DNA of 64,000 bases from Amphiura filiformis (taxonomy: Eukaryota > Echinodermata > Ophiuroidea > Amphilepidida > Amphiuridae). The translations under genes were made by a program, and so were the position numbers. The notes under the pieces are model-generated. The model had not been told where the DNA came from. It was given only the letters and a program-made list of their open reading frames with translations, and made no database searches. The stretch lies in assembly GCF_039555335.1 (NCBI RefSeq), contig NC_092628.1, positions 81,432,315-81,496,314 of the forward strand, given 5' to 3'. This document shows, one piece after another, positions 22,305-32,680 of the stretch (positions within the stretch are counted from its first letter, which is position 1; each line of letters opens with the position of its first letter).

Positions 22305-22447
22305 TGACCAGTCCAACGGGTCAGTTGCCTGATGAAGTCTGGTGGTTCCAGTCGCAACGTCGCAATAGATGCAAAAAGTAAGTTCCAGTATTAGATTTAA
22401 TTCCAAAACTCTGTTTGAAACTACTGGATGACTAAGAACATTCACTC
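22305..22447 (+). mobile_element. 143-bp hammerhead-bearing PLE-like mini-insertion
   Basis: The insertion is bounded by the 12-bp direct repeat ATCCATTTGAAG (22293-22304 and 22448-22459). Its first third contains CTGATGA, a GTCTGG/CCAGTC stem, GCAAC and GTC, flanked by GTTGC/GCAAT, which is the order expected for a type I hammerhead ribozyme. Its 3' half (GATTTAATTCCAAAACTC and GGATGACTAAGAACATTCAC) resembles in layout the terminal repeat and tail of the PLE at 49,399-51,955. Hammerhead motifs are known from PLE terminal repeats. I infer a severely shortened PLE copy or a PLE-mobilised RNA. Confidence 0.7.
22322..22374 (+). ncRNA. Hammerhead-ribozyme-like motif (probably inactive)
   Basis: Core CTGATGA at 22329-22335; helix II GTCTGG/CCAGTC with one mismatch and a TGGTT loop; then GCAAC followed by GTC; helix I GTTGC/GCAAT with further pairing outside a mismatch. 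The conserved GAAA is GCAA here, so the catalytic core carries a substitution that should reduce or abolish cleavage. The almost absent helix III is typical of the minimal PLE type, which is proposed to act as a dimer. Confidence 0.55.
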
Positions 22448-23865
22448 ATCCATTTGAAGTATACACCCCCTGTGTGGGAGATTAAGGTCATGTGTTCCAT
22501 AAAGGTGTAAATAAATAAATGGATTTCAACTGGAATAGACTATTGGCCCAGAAGGCTATAATACTGAAATGACCATTGTAGATGCAAAAATAAATGCACA
22601 CAAAAACAAAGTGATGATTGAACATTTAATTTATGATGGTATGTAATCATACCAGTATGTATGACATTATATTTGTTTATTACATTTTTGCTTAATTGTC
22701 TCAAAAATTGAATACAATGCATGCATCTTACTGGAAATCAAATTTGATAGGATGGAAATGTTACTTGTTTATTAGATTGTCAATATTCTCATTCTTCAAG
22801 TGATTTACATACTTCTATGCACACCCAATATCTTGATAACTTACAAAAAGTCAAATTTGTCAATTTCCTGCATAATGCATTGATACAGGCAACCTTTCAG
22901 TAAATTGAATTGCTTCAAATCACCTTCTTTGTCAAAAATTTGATTTGTTAATACTGACTATGCATGTTTAGTACCATAAATCTCATTTGCATACAAGTCT
23001 GATTTTCAATTAATTATACAGGTCAAACAGTTCTGGCTTAAAAATTGACTTCTATTTAAATATCTTATGAGTTTTGATCTTATGTCTGAATTTGACCGTC
23101 TCTGTGGTGTGCGCAGATTCTCAAAATTGGGGCCAGGGTTACCCGAATTGATTACCCGAATGCTCCAAAATTTTCAGCTTGTTTTGCTTGCCGGTATTGG
23201 TATTCATGGAGTCTGGGTGCACCCCCCAAATTGACTGACAAAAAAAAAGGTGGGAGTTCTTTGCCCACACCACTGGACTGTCTTGGTAATGATCATATAA
23301 AAGATTGAACATCTGACGCAATCAACCAAAATGAGTCATTTATCAACAAAATCAATTTGAGTTATAGATAGTAGAGGTGATCCAATTCTTTAGTATTTTC
23401 ATTGTTTTCAGCATGTAAATATACTCATCACAAAACTCTAAAACTTTGATGGAATTTGTAGTGTTATTATTGCCTGTGAAGAGCAAGAATTTTAAATAAA
23501 AAAGAATGAAAATAGCTTCAGCTGTACAAATGACTCATTTTGCTGATACAAATCACATATTGAAAAACACGTTTGATCCACCACATCAAATATTGGGTTT
23601 TTGTCTATTAAAGTAGTATTTTTGAGTTATGTACAACTGTAAGACATGCTAGTTTCATGAGGAATTTTCAAATTTGGCAAAGACCTGACATTTGCAAGCC
23701 AGTGATGGTCTAACACAATTTGTACAAAACAACAGACTCTCGCCAATTAGCACAAAAACTTCCTGCGAAATTAAATTGTTTTACAGTTATTTGTTAAACT
23801 GAATGACATAATTCAAAAAGTATGGGAATATTATATTAATATATTTTTGTTTCCTAATATGGCTA

Positions 23866-24037
23866 TTAGGCGACAAAAAAGGAAAAACCTTGTTCTACGG
23901 GTCCGACTGACTGAGATTTTGTATTTTGGGGATTTTGACCAAAATATTTTTTTTAAAGTTCTGCACACCTGAAAAAAAGTTGTTAGCAAACCTGCCTGCC
24001 TGCCCGTAGAACAGGGTGGTTTTCCCCATCGCCTTAT
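23866..24037. repeat. 172-bp fold-back element
   Basis: TTAGGCGACAAAAAAGG on the left is opposed by CCCATCGCCTTA on the right, with further pairing of CTTGTTCTACGGG against CCCGTAGAACAGG. It is a miniature element with no coding capacity. Confidence 0.75.
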
Positions 24038-24400
24038 ACTCCAATTTGAAATTCAATATGCTGACAAAATTGACAAATATTTTGCATTCTGTATATCATA
24101 TAAAGTATTGATGGTTAATTTGTTATTTGATGTCAAATATTTCATTCTTATCCGATGCTGTCTTTGCCACTATACTGTAAAAGTGGAAATATTTTTGTGC
24201 TATTATTTTTTGTGCATTGCCAATTTTGAATTGTTTCACTTATTTTTTAAAACTTGCTTCCTTATATTGAACTATTCACAAAAGGAATATATTTGGACGT
24301 TATTATTTTTTGTGGAAGCTGCTTGGAACGCGAAAAGCTCAAAAAAACATGTAGCACGAACATTTCCGCTTTTACAGTACTTCTTTATATATCCGTATTT

Positions 24401-24526
24401 GGGCAGGAAAAACCTGTGTCGTTGGCCCCTGAACATGTTTAAAGCAAAACCTCTTATGTAACCTGTTGGTAGTTTTGATTTAAACATGTTCAGGGGCCAA
24501 AAGCACATAGGAGGTTTTTCCTGCCC
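24401..24526. repeat. GGGCAGGAAAAACC fold-back element, copy 1
   Basis: GGGCAGGAAAAACCT and AGGTTTTTCCTGCCC form the ends, and GGCCCCTGAACATGTTTAAA pairs with TTTAAACATGTTCAGGGGCC inside. A second copy, in the other orientation, lies at 37,257-37,391. It sits about 440 bp beyond the APC stop codon and may be in its 3' untranslated region. Confidence 0.85.
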
Positions 24527-24657
24527 GACATAGAAAGCAGTAATTGCTTTATATTCAACAATTACATGCTTAGAACCAAATGAAGCAGGATTTATATTGC
24601 ACTGGTAATAACATTCTTGGACATTAACTTCCAAGTTTACAAAAAATACACTTAAAA

Positions 24658-24836
24658 TACCATAAAGATTCGCCTAATGGAGCACTTGGGCTCCTTATGC
24701 AAATATGGAGCTCCCTCCTCTTAAAACCCAACAAGAATTAAGGTTCCGCATATTACGGGAGAGCACTTTTAGGGTGTGTCTAAAATTCCACTTATGTCAA
24801 GGGAGCCCATAGCGCCATTAGGCAAATCTTACGGTA
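24658..24836. mobile_element. TACCATAAAGAT MITE-like element
   Basis: TACCATAAAGATTCGCCTAA on the left is opposed by TTAGGCAAATCTTACGGTA on the right. TA at each end may be the target duplication. A half copy lies at 12,406-12,486. This copy sits about 130 bp past the APC stop, probably in the 3' untranslated region. Confidence 0.8.
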
Positions 24837-24969
24837 TTTAGTTATGACTTTACTTTTCAAAGTACATGATATGTAGGTTCCAAATTAGGATTTCCCAAAG
24901 CATGAATACAAACAGTATTATGAGTGGCAAAAGCGCCCTCAATCTTGACCATTTCTGAATAGCTAGTTG

Positions 24970-27900
24970 TCAAACTGTAGTGACTCTGGAAGACATTGTA
25001 GGACTCATCATCTCGCTGCCGTCGCTGCTGCACATATCGTATTCTTCGTAACCAAATGTGCTGTTACCGCCCCCTCTATCCTGGAGTTGATGTATGCTAC
25101 TGCTCAGCGACGACTGCCTAGGGGGAGTGAAACGTCGCAACATTTCCGGGCTATGAGGGCAGCTTTGGCTTTTCTTGTTTGGGCTGTAGTTGAATGGGGA
25201 CACTAATACTGGAATGGCAGTCGTCGGGGAATCGTTTCCCGGCATACCGAATGGTTTCTTTGGAAGTTTTAACCTTTGAGGTCTAGGAGGTGAAGTCCTT
25301 TCTTTCTCATCCTCCAGACCAGCAGTCTCGTCATTCGGTGCATCATGGACACTTTTACTACGCTTGTTTTTTGGCTTCTTTGGATCAGTTTGTTTGGTGG
25401 AGTCAATATCAAATTCTGGACCATCAAAGACGATAAAAGAATTGAGTCGATTTTCAAATTTGAACTGTTCAGCACCAGGTGTTAGTGCCGCAGATGCAAA
25501 GTCCCCCTCCTCTAGATCATCATCTGGTGTTGGTACTGCGGTGACATCACCGTCATAATCATCCTCATCATCTTGATTAGGAGCGGTGATAAATTCAAAT
25601 TGTTCACCAGTAGGGGTACCTGGAGTAGTCATGTGACTCGTACAATTACTACTGGAAATGTATTCATCGGGCATGGTCTCCTTAAAGATATCAGTAGGAC
25701 TATTTAAATCACAGGACACTGGTCCATCAACTTCCCAATTGTTCTCAATATCATCATCTGGCAGCTCGTCATTATTGACGTCAAACTCACTGTCGTAATC
25801 TTCAAACTCGGATGGCATTTCCTCATTCAGAATATTGTCATCGCTGTTCCAGTCGCCGAGGTCATCCAGACGGCGGTCAAAGTTCAGATCGGGATCATTG
25901 AAGTCATTTTCTGGGAATTCATTAGCACTGGACTCGCCATCGGTGCTCATTTCTGGACTAATCACACTTTCTGGACTCAACACAGGTTTAGGTTCAGGAG
26001 GAGCCGCTGCAGCTGCTTCTTTTGCTGCTTCTTTAGCTTTTTTCTTCTCTTTCTTACTCAGCTTTTTCTGGCTTTTTTCATCATCACTTTTATTCTTGTC
26101 TTTGTCACTCTTTTTTCTCCCTCTAAATTTCAAGAAAGAAAATTTCTTCTTCTCCGGCTTCTTTTCAGTCTTCTCGGCTGCTTTGGCTTGTGCTTCATTT
26201 TGAGCACTATTGTTATTGGTACCTTGAACTGGCAGTGGTGCATTATGGTTAGTACTCAACACCAAGTTCAAGTTATTCCTGCTACAGTTAGTACTCACAG
26301 AATTAACATTTCCTTTGCTACTGCTTCTGCTTACACTGTTCACATCACCTCTGCTACCAGTTAACAACACTGCATTGATGTTTCCTCGACTGCTACTTCT
26401 GCTGACAGAATTTACGTTACTGCTGCTTTGATTGAGTGACGTATGTTGCGAAGAAGCCACACTGTGTAGACTGTACGCACTATTAGCTCTTGAAGGACTA
26501 GTTACTGTTTTAGTTGATGTTGCTGTTGTTGTCCCCGAATTTGTGGTGGTTGTGATTTCAGGTACATAAGAAGGTTCTGTTTCTTTAGGGCTAAGCTTGA
26601 TCCAAACACCACTGCCTCTATTTTCGGCAGATGGTGATGTTACTTTACCACCAAAATTTCTGACTGGGATATTCAGCTCTTTGCAAATGTCTCTTGGTTT
26701 AGCAATCTTCTTTGGTGTTGTTGGCCTATTTGGAGGGGTGACTTTAGATTCGCTCTTTTGACTGGATGATACCGTTCCCACCGTTGACTTCTGTTTGACT
26801 GGCATTCGTGATGGCGACTGAGCTCTTTGTGTACTGGTTGACAAAGATGACTGTTTTCTTTGACCTGTTGTTGGTTTAGGTGAAGGAGATCTTTGAGCAA
26901 CGCTACCATTTGACGAAACAGACCACTTATTAGGCCTGTTTATTTCAGGTTTTGAGGCTTCACTGGTACTAGTGGTTACCATTATGTCCTGAGACTCTGG
27001 TAGTGGTCCACTATCTTCAGTCATATCATCTGGCCTAGTCAGTACAGCAGGGCCATCTTTCTCAAATGTTCCTTCAGACTTCAGCGTCGGTGCTGTTACA
27101 TCTTCTATGTCTTCTGGCTCGGCAATTGGAATTCTTTTCCAGCCGGCACCTGCTGCTGGTTTCTTATTGTTAGCTTGTGCATCCGGTGATAGAGCTGTGC
27201 TAATTGGTTCATTGTCAGGAGACAAAGCTTTGTTTTCATCACTTGATGCACTTCCAGTTGTTGGAGTCTGATCTGGTAATGAGGCACTTTCTTTGGTAAA
27301 TGTGGACTGCTTCACCAACGGTGGGCGAGCTTCCACCGCATCACCCTTCTTCTTGCTACTGTTCTTATTATTTGCAGTGTTCTGTGCGCCTTTTGATTTA
27401 GCATTACCTAGCCCAGGCAGCTTTGAATTCCCACTTGTTCTTGGTGAAGTATTTCTGACAAAACTGTTCTTATTGCTTGCAGGTGAGGCACTTCTGTTTC
27501 TTGCTGTCACCCCTGTTGTAGCTGGTGATGTTGCATTCTTATTAGTTGTATTTCTACTGGCAGCGGATGTAGTTCTACCAGCAGGGCTTGTGGATCTTGA
27601 ATTCTTATTTGTCAAACCAGGTTTATTCCCTACTAGACTGCTTCTTGCGATGGACGAAGGGCTTTGCATTGAGAGATGCTTTCGTGCTGGTGGTGGTGTT
27701 CCGGTTCTGTTTACTGGTCTACCAGGGCTAGGTGATCCTGTTCTGCTACCCGTCACATTACTGCGGGGCGATGGAGATTGAGATTTAGCTCCTGATGTCT
27801 GTGGAGATCTGTTCTTCACTTGCCTTGTATTGCCAGCAGTAGTAGTCCTTGGAGAAGATGCTCTGTTGACAGTAGAGGCTCTACTCACATGCTCACCAGA

Positions 27901-30900
27901 TTTCCCATTTGAGTTCCATATTGGTTTTACTCCAGTACCTACTGAACCATTCCAAGTTGGCTTGCTGCCAGTTCCACCATTTGATCTGCTTGATGTGCTG
28001 GAAGTACTTGATTGTCTTGAGTAAGGCGCCATGCCAGATTTCTCTGAATTTGCAGGTGAACTGCTCCGACTATTAGGCATGCTACGACTGGTACTCGCTT
28101 GAGAAAGGGGTGCTTTTTTCGCAGGTCTGGGTGTCAAACTTCCTCCGATGGATTTATTTGCATTTCTAGCAGCAGCAGCAGTTCTAGATGCTGCTGTACT
28201 TCTAACTGGTGGTGTTGAACTACGTGTCGGTACTGAACTACTTCTAGCTGTAGGTATAGTGCTTCTTGGTGGTAATCCTGCACCCCCTCTAATGGCTGTG
28301 GGACGTGGGGGAGGTTTACCTGTGGCGCCTTTGCCAGTCATGCCAGTTTTCGCTGCACTGGTATTTTGATTCTGAGCACTCTTTGGTACAATAGTCTTAG
28401 GAGGTGTAATAGATCTGGCAGCTCCATGGGCGTATGGACTTTTGTAAACTTTTCGTCCACCGCGGATACCTTTAGGCTGATCTTTAGTTTGGTCATTATC
28501 AAGGTTATTATCAAGCTGTGGTGGCTTTTCTCCTGGTTTGGTTATTCTTGGACCTTTACGGAAAGCCTCCTGTATCTTGTTATCCATAGCCTCTTGCTCT
28601 TCACTCTCATCAGCCTCTGGTGATGTTGCACTACCATCTTCCATTCTCTCTACATCTGATCCTGTTTTACTATCCACAGAGTCATCTTCTTTCTGCTGAC
28701 TACCACTACTTGGGCTACTTCTTCCTTGAGGACTTGCTCGCGGATTTTTGATTTGAGTTATACTTCTTGTAAACGAAGGCATATCTTCATTTTTCTTAGA
28801 TCTGTTTGGCATAGCTGAACTAATGCACTCATCCAAAAGGGCTTGTTCATTAACATCATCTATTGATTCAAGACTCAGGGAACTTAGAGAGCTATTTCTA
28901 GAGAAGCAAACTGGGGTGTCTTCAACAGCAAATGTTTTAGGTGCCAAAGGTGCTGGATCGTGGTCCCCATCATACTCTTTCTTTGTCATCCCTGGATTGG
29001 CATTGAAATCATCTTTATCATCATCATCATGTTCATCTTGGTGCTCTTCACCTTCACTCAATGAACTTAAACTTGAGTTCCGCGAGAAGCAAACAGGGGT
29101 GTCTTCCACGGCAAAATTCCGTGGCATGTCCATTGAATTCAGCCTTGGTCTTTGTTCTTCTTCTTCCTCTTCCTCCTCACCCTCCTCTTCTTCTCTTTCT
29201 TCTTTATTTTCATCTTCTTCTTCTTCAGGCTCTTCATCATTTTCTTCTGTTAAACCAAGCTGTTTCTGCAGTGGTAATTTAGGGCCGGTATTAGGCACTT
29301 TCTCTACACTTGGGGTTGTTCTTTTCACAACATGTTGTTGCTTCTCCGCCAAACTCTGCTTAGCGCTGATGTTACTCATATATTTCTTGGTTTTCAGTGT
29401 TTCTCTCAAATCGGCTTTAGCTTCTGTCAATCCTGCATCATCCTCATCACAGCTCAATGAGCTGAGTGAATCATTCCTTGAGAAAGATAGAGGAGTGCCT
29501 TCCATATTGAAGACAAATGGCGAATCAAGTGGAGAGCTATTACTGGTTTTTATTCTACCATCTTCTAAGTGTTGTGCCATTTTTCCATATTTCATATCTA
29601 CAGTAGCTTCAAACTTGCCCTTTCCTGCAGCCTGCGCACTCCTTCTGATGTTTTGTCTTCAGATGTCTCTTTTGGTTTCAATGGTTTGTTTTGTCTCAGA
29701 GCCAAAGATTCTTTGATTTTGGCTTTGTCGTGAGTAAGATCTGCATCTTCATCACAGCTAAGAGAACTCAACGAGTCGTTTCTTGAGAATGAAATTGGTG
29801 TTCCTTCCATTCCAAACACTCTTGGTGAGTCCACTGGAGAGTATCTAAATGATGGTTTAGAAGTAGCCTCTTGGGTTTGTTCTTGTGGCTGGGGTGAAAT
29901 ATTACCATTGATAAAGTCCTCTTGATTATGAGAATCAATACTCAGACCACTTAGCGAAGTTGCAGTAGAAAAATTTTGCGGTGTTCCTTCTGTTTGATAA
30001 GTCTTCACCATATCGCTCTGCCAATCATTCACTCTATTTTGACCAGACGCTTTCGAGTCCGGAAAGGTTGCCACTTCTGGGATTGGTGACGGACTCTTAT
30101 GACGTACGTCTGTGGACGTCATTCTCTTTCTTGGCAGACCACTTAGTTTGCCGCCTCTTAATTTGGATCCTTTAGAAGATCTGTATTTCATATGAGACCC
30201 TTGTTTATTGGCTCTTGGTTTTGGCATGGCAGAGTTGATGCATTCCTGCAGCATGGAATTTTCTGCATCGTTGATGACCGAGTTTGTCTCCGATGGAAGT
30301 TGCTCCTCTTCGTGGTATTTGTCAGTTTCTTGTGAGTTAGCATTTTCTGCATCCACGCCCTCTGGCTGTGTCAAATTTTCGCGGATTGGATTTCTTACTT
30401 TCAACTGCCCATCTTCTGTTGGCTCAATATCAATATCTTCAATACTGAGGTCACTCAAAGAAGTTGCTGTTGAGAAGTTAATTGGGGTACCCTCTGTTGC
30501 AAATGGTACAGGAGCTTCTTGAGTTTTGATTTGCTGACTGAAGCTGACGTGTTTAGCTGCATTGTGGGTAGGTTGCCTTCTGGGAAGTCTCGAAGGTCGC
30601 TGTTTGCCCTTTTTGCTTGAGCTTTTGGGTGTACGAGTTGGCATAGCTGAACTGATACACTCGTCTAAAATGCTTTGTTCTCTTTCTGATAAGTCGGCAG
30701 AGTCTTCATCGTCATGATCTGTCTCCTTTGTTTCTTTTTCCTCTTTAGGTTCTTCTGGTTTATGTCTAAGATTACTTGTTTCCTTACTGATTTGAGCTTT
30801 TTCATCATCATCAATTGTCAAACCACTCAAACTGGTGGCGCATGAAAACTCTACTGGTGTACCTTCAGTAGCGTAGTTCTTGGGTTTATCTTCATGGTCT

Positions 30901-32680
30901 GGAAGCTGCAGATTAGTCTGATTGTGAGCAGGATGCAGTTTGGAAGCTGCTGTTGCTGTGGCTAAGCGGCGACCATGTCGAGGGCTTGGTGGCATTGTTT
31001 GACTAGGCGAATCGGGAAGCTCGCTTGGACTAACCATACCACTGGCTCGGCAACTGTCTCCTGGAGTGTAGATTGAACTGTGATCATCACCGATGGAATG
31101 AACTTCAAAGCTGCTTAAAGAGGACACCGAGCTGCACCTGCTGAACATCAATGGTGTGTCTTCTACATGCACCTCAACATCCGGATGCTCCAAATGATGA
31201 TCATGATTACCATGATGATGATGTGTGTCTTGTGTCTTATGCTGAGTTTCTTGATCACCGTCATTCACTTTGCAGCCTTCCATTTGTTGGGAAGGATCTT
31301 CATGTTTGTTACCGATAGATTCATCATGGTGGGTATGATCATCTTTTCCATCATCTCGAGCTTCTTCACTGTTCAAAGAACTTAATGAGGATGCTCTAGA
31401 GAACACCACCGTGTACCTTCTACACAATACATCTTAGATTGGTCCTGATGAACTCTTGCTGGACCATTGCTGGTTTTATTAGATTCTCCTGATTGAGCTG
31501 ATGCTTGGTGAGATGATGCTTTGTTATTTTTCTCTTCTTCTTCCTCCTCTTCCTTACATAGATACACTGCCCCACTGGTATCACTTGTTATGGATGTTTC
31601 AATAAAGCTGATACCATCGTTAGGGTGATCGGGCATATCTGTGGTATATCTTTGAGTAAAATCCGTTGGCTGGTCAGTGGCATAATGTTCATGTTCATCA
31701 TCATCGTACATTGACCGCATATGACCTGAATTTGGTACCCTGTGTTTACTGTAATCTGTAGGTCTCTCATCATGGAAGCTTGTATTCATCATTTCTGCGT
31801 GGCTGGCAGTGCCTCTATTTGGCAACAGTTTGCGCTGCAGATTTGGTGGATCTTGATACGGATGCTGGTGATTTGGCGACTCTTTAAAGCCTGGGTAATT
31901 CTGCATACGGGAGGGATGTTGCTGATGTTGGTGATGATGTTGTTGCTGTTGATGATGATGATGTTGTTGCTGTTGCTGGTGATGTTGTTGCTGTTGCTGT
32001 TGCTGGTGATGTTGTTGTTGTTGCTGTTGTTGTTGATGGTGATCATGATGATGTTGCATACCTTGATATGTTGTTCCAACAGCCATTGCCTCTCGTTGCA
32101 TATGAGGAACATTGCAATCCTGGCAATGTTCAACAGGCTGAGGCAAATTTTCGTGTGAGCTACACTGTGTACCTTGCTTATTATTAGGTCTCCTTTCTGT
32201 ACTGCTCTCATGATTTCTTGGACTATGTGGAGCTGTGAGACTTTCATCTGAATACTTGAGACTAAAATTGATGGTGGAATCCATACTTCCACCCATATCA
32301 GTTTGCTGATACATTTCCTCATGTTGATGATCATGATGGTGATGTTGATCAAGTGAATTTAGCGTACTGTCCACCGAGCGTGACTGTTGATCTCGTCTTG
32401 ACTTTGGATGTTGGTGACTCTTCCCGTGACTACTGATTGGATAAATATCACTGTTTATACTGTTGATGCTATCATTTGAAGCCCTTTTGATACCAAGTTG
32501 TTGTTCGCCAAAACTGTAGGAGTTGGAGCGACTTGTAAGGTTGGAGGTGGGGCCATGGTGCTTTCTTTGCAATCTGTCCTTGCTCTTGCTTGGTGATGTT
32601 TTCGTTGTTGGAATAGGTTCAGATTGATTGCCATCTGAGTCCATTTCAAGACCAGCATGCATTGCAACTTCCTGCATGAC
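24970..32680 (-). CDS. APC: APC last exon: beta-catenin and axin binding region to C-terminus
   Basis: This single 7.7 kb exon corresponds to the giant last exon of vertebrate APC. It starts VMQEVAMHAGLEM after TCATTTCAG. Order: 15-residue repeat at about 32,245-32,275 and degenerate copies (PTDYSKHR, PTDFTQRY) near 31,650-31,780; a His/Gln tract at 31,911-32,060; 20-residue repeats at about 31,380-31,436, 31,105-31,170, 30,820-30,885, 30,430-30,500, 29,930-30,000, 29,745-29,815, 29,440-29,510, 29,040-29,130 and 28,855-28,950; SAMP motifs at about 30,620-30,670, 30,215-30,265 and 28,795-28,835; an acidic stretch near 29,150-29,250; a lysine-rich stretch near 26,010-26,165. The stop TGA is at 24,970-24,972. 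Two frame breaks need one missing base each; with them restored the length is an exact multiple of three. Confidence 0.97.

Larger units (their letters stand above)
22193..22538. mobile_element. CTATTCCAG-family fold-back element carrying a later insertion
   Basis: CTATTCCAGTTGAAG on the left and GGATTTCAACTGGAATAG on the right are the family termini. The element is split at 22,305-22,447 by a PLE-like mini-insertion that duplicated ATCCATTTGAAG. Confidence 0.85.
15953..24969. other. Convergent intergenic region with both 3' untranslated regions
   Basis: No coding exon is supported here. The region separates two converging genes and must contain both 3' ends. It contains a three-copy 70-bp tandem repeat, two copies of a 71-bp sequence, several fold-back elements and a ribozyme-bearing mini-insertion, each listed separately. 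The rest is AT-rich sequence in which I see nothing. Confidence 0.6.

Noticed and set aside
25835-29716. Open frames on the + strand opposite the APC last exon
   Set aside because: They are complementary shadows of a conserved coding exon rich in Ser, Pro and Glu codons, with no homology or splice support.
31789-32352. Asparagine- and isoleucine-rich open frame overlapping the His/Gln tract
   Set aside because: It is a frame shadow of the CAA/CAT repeat in APC.
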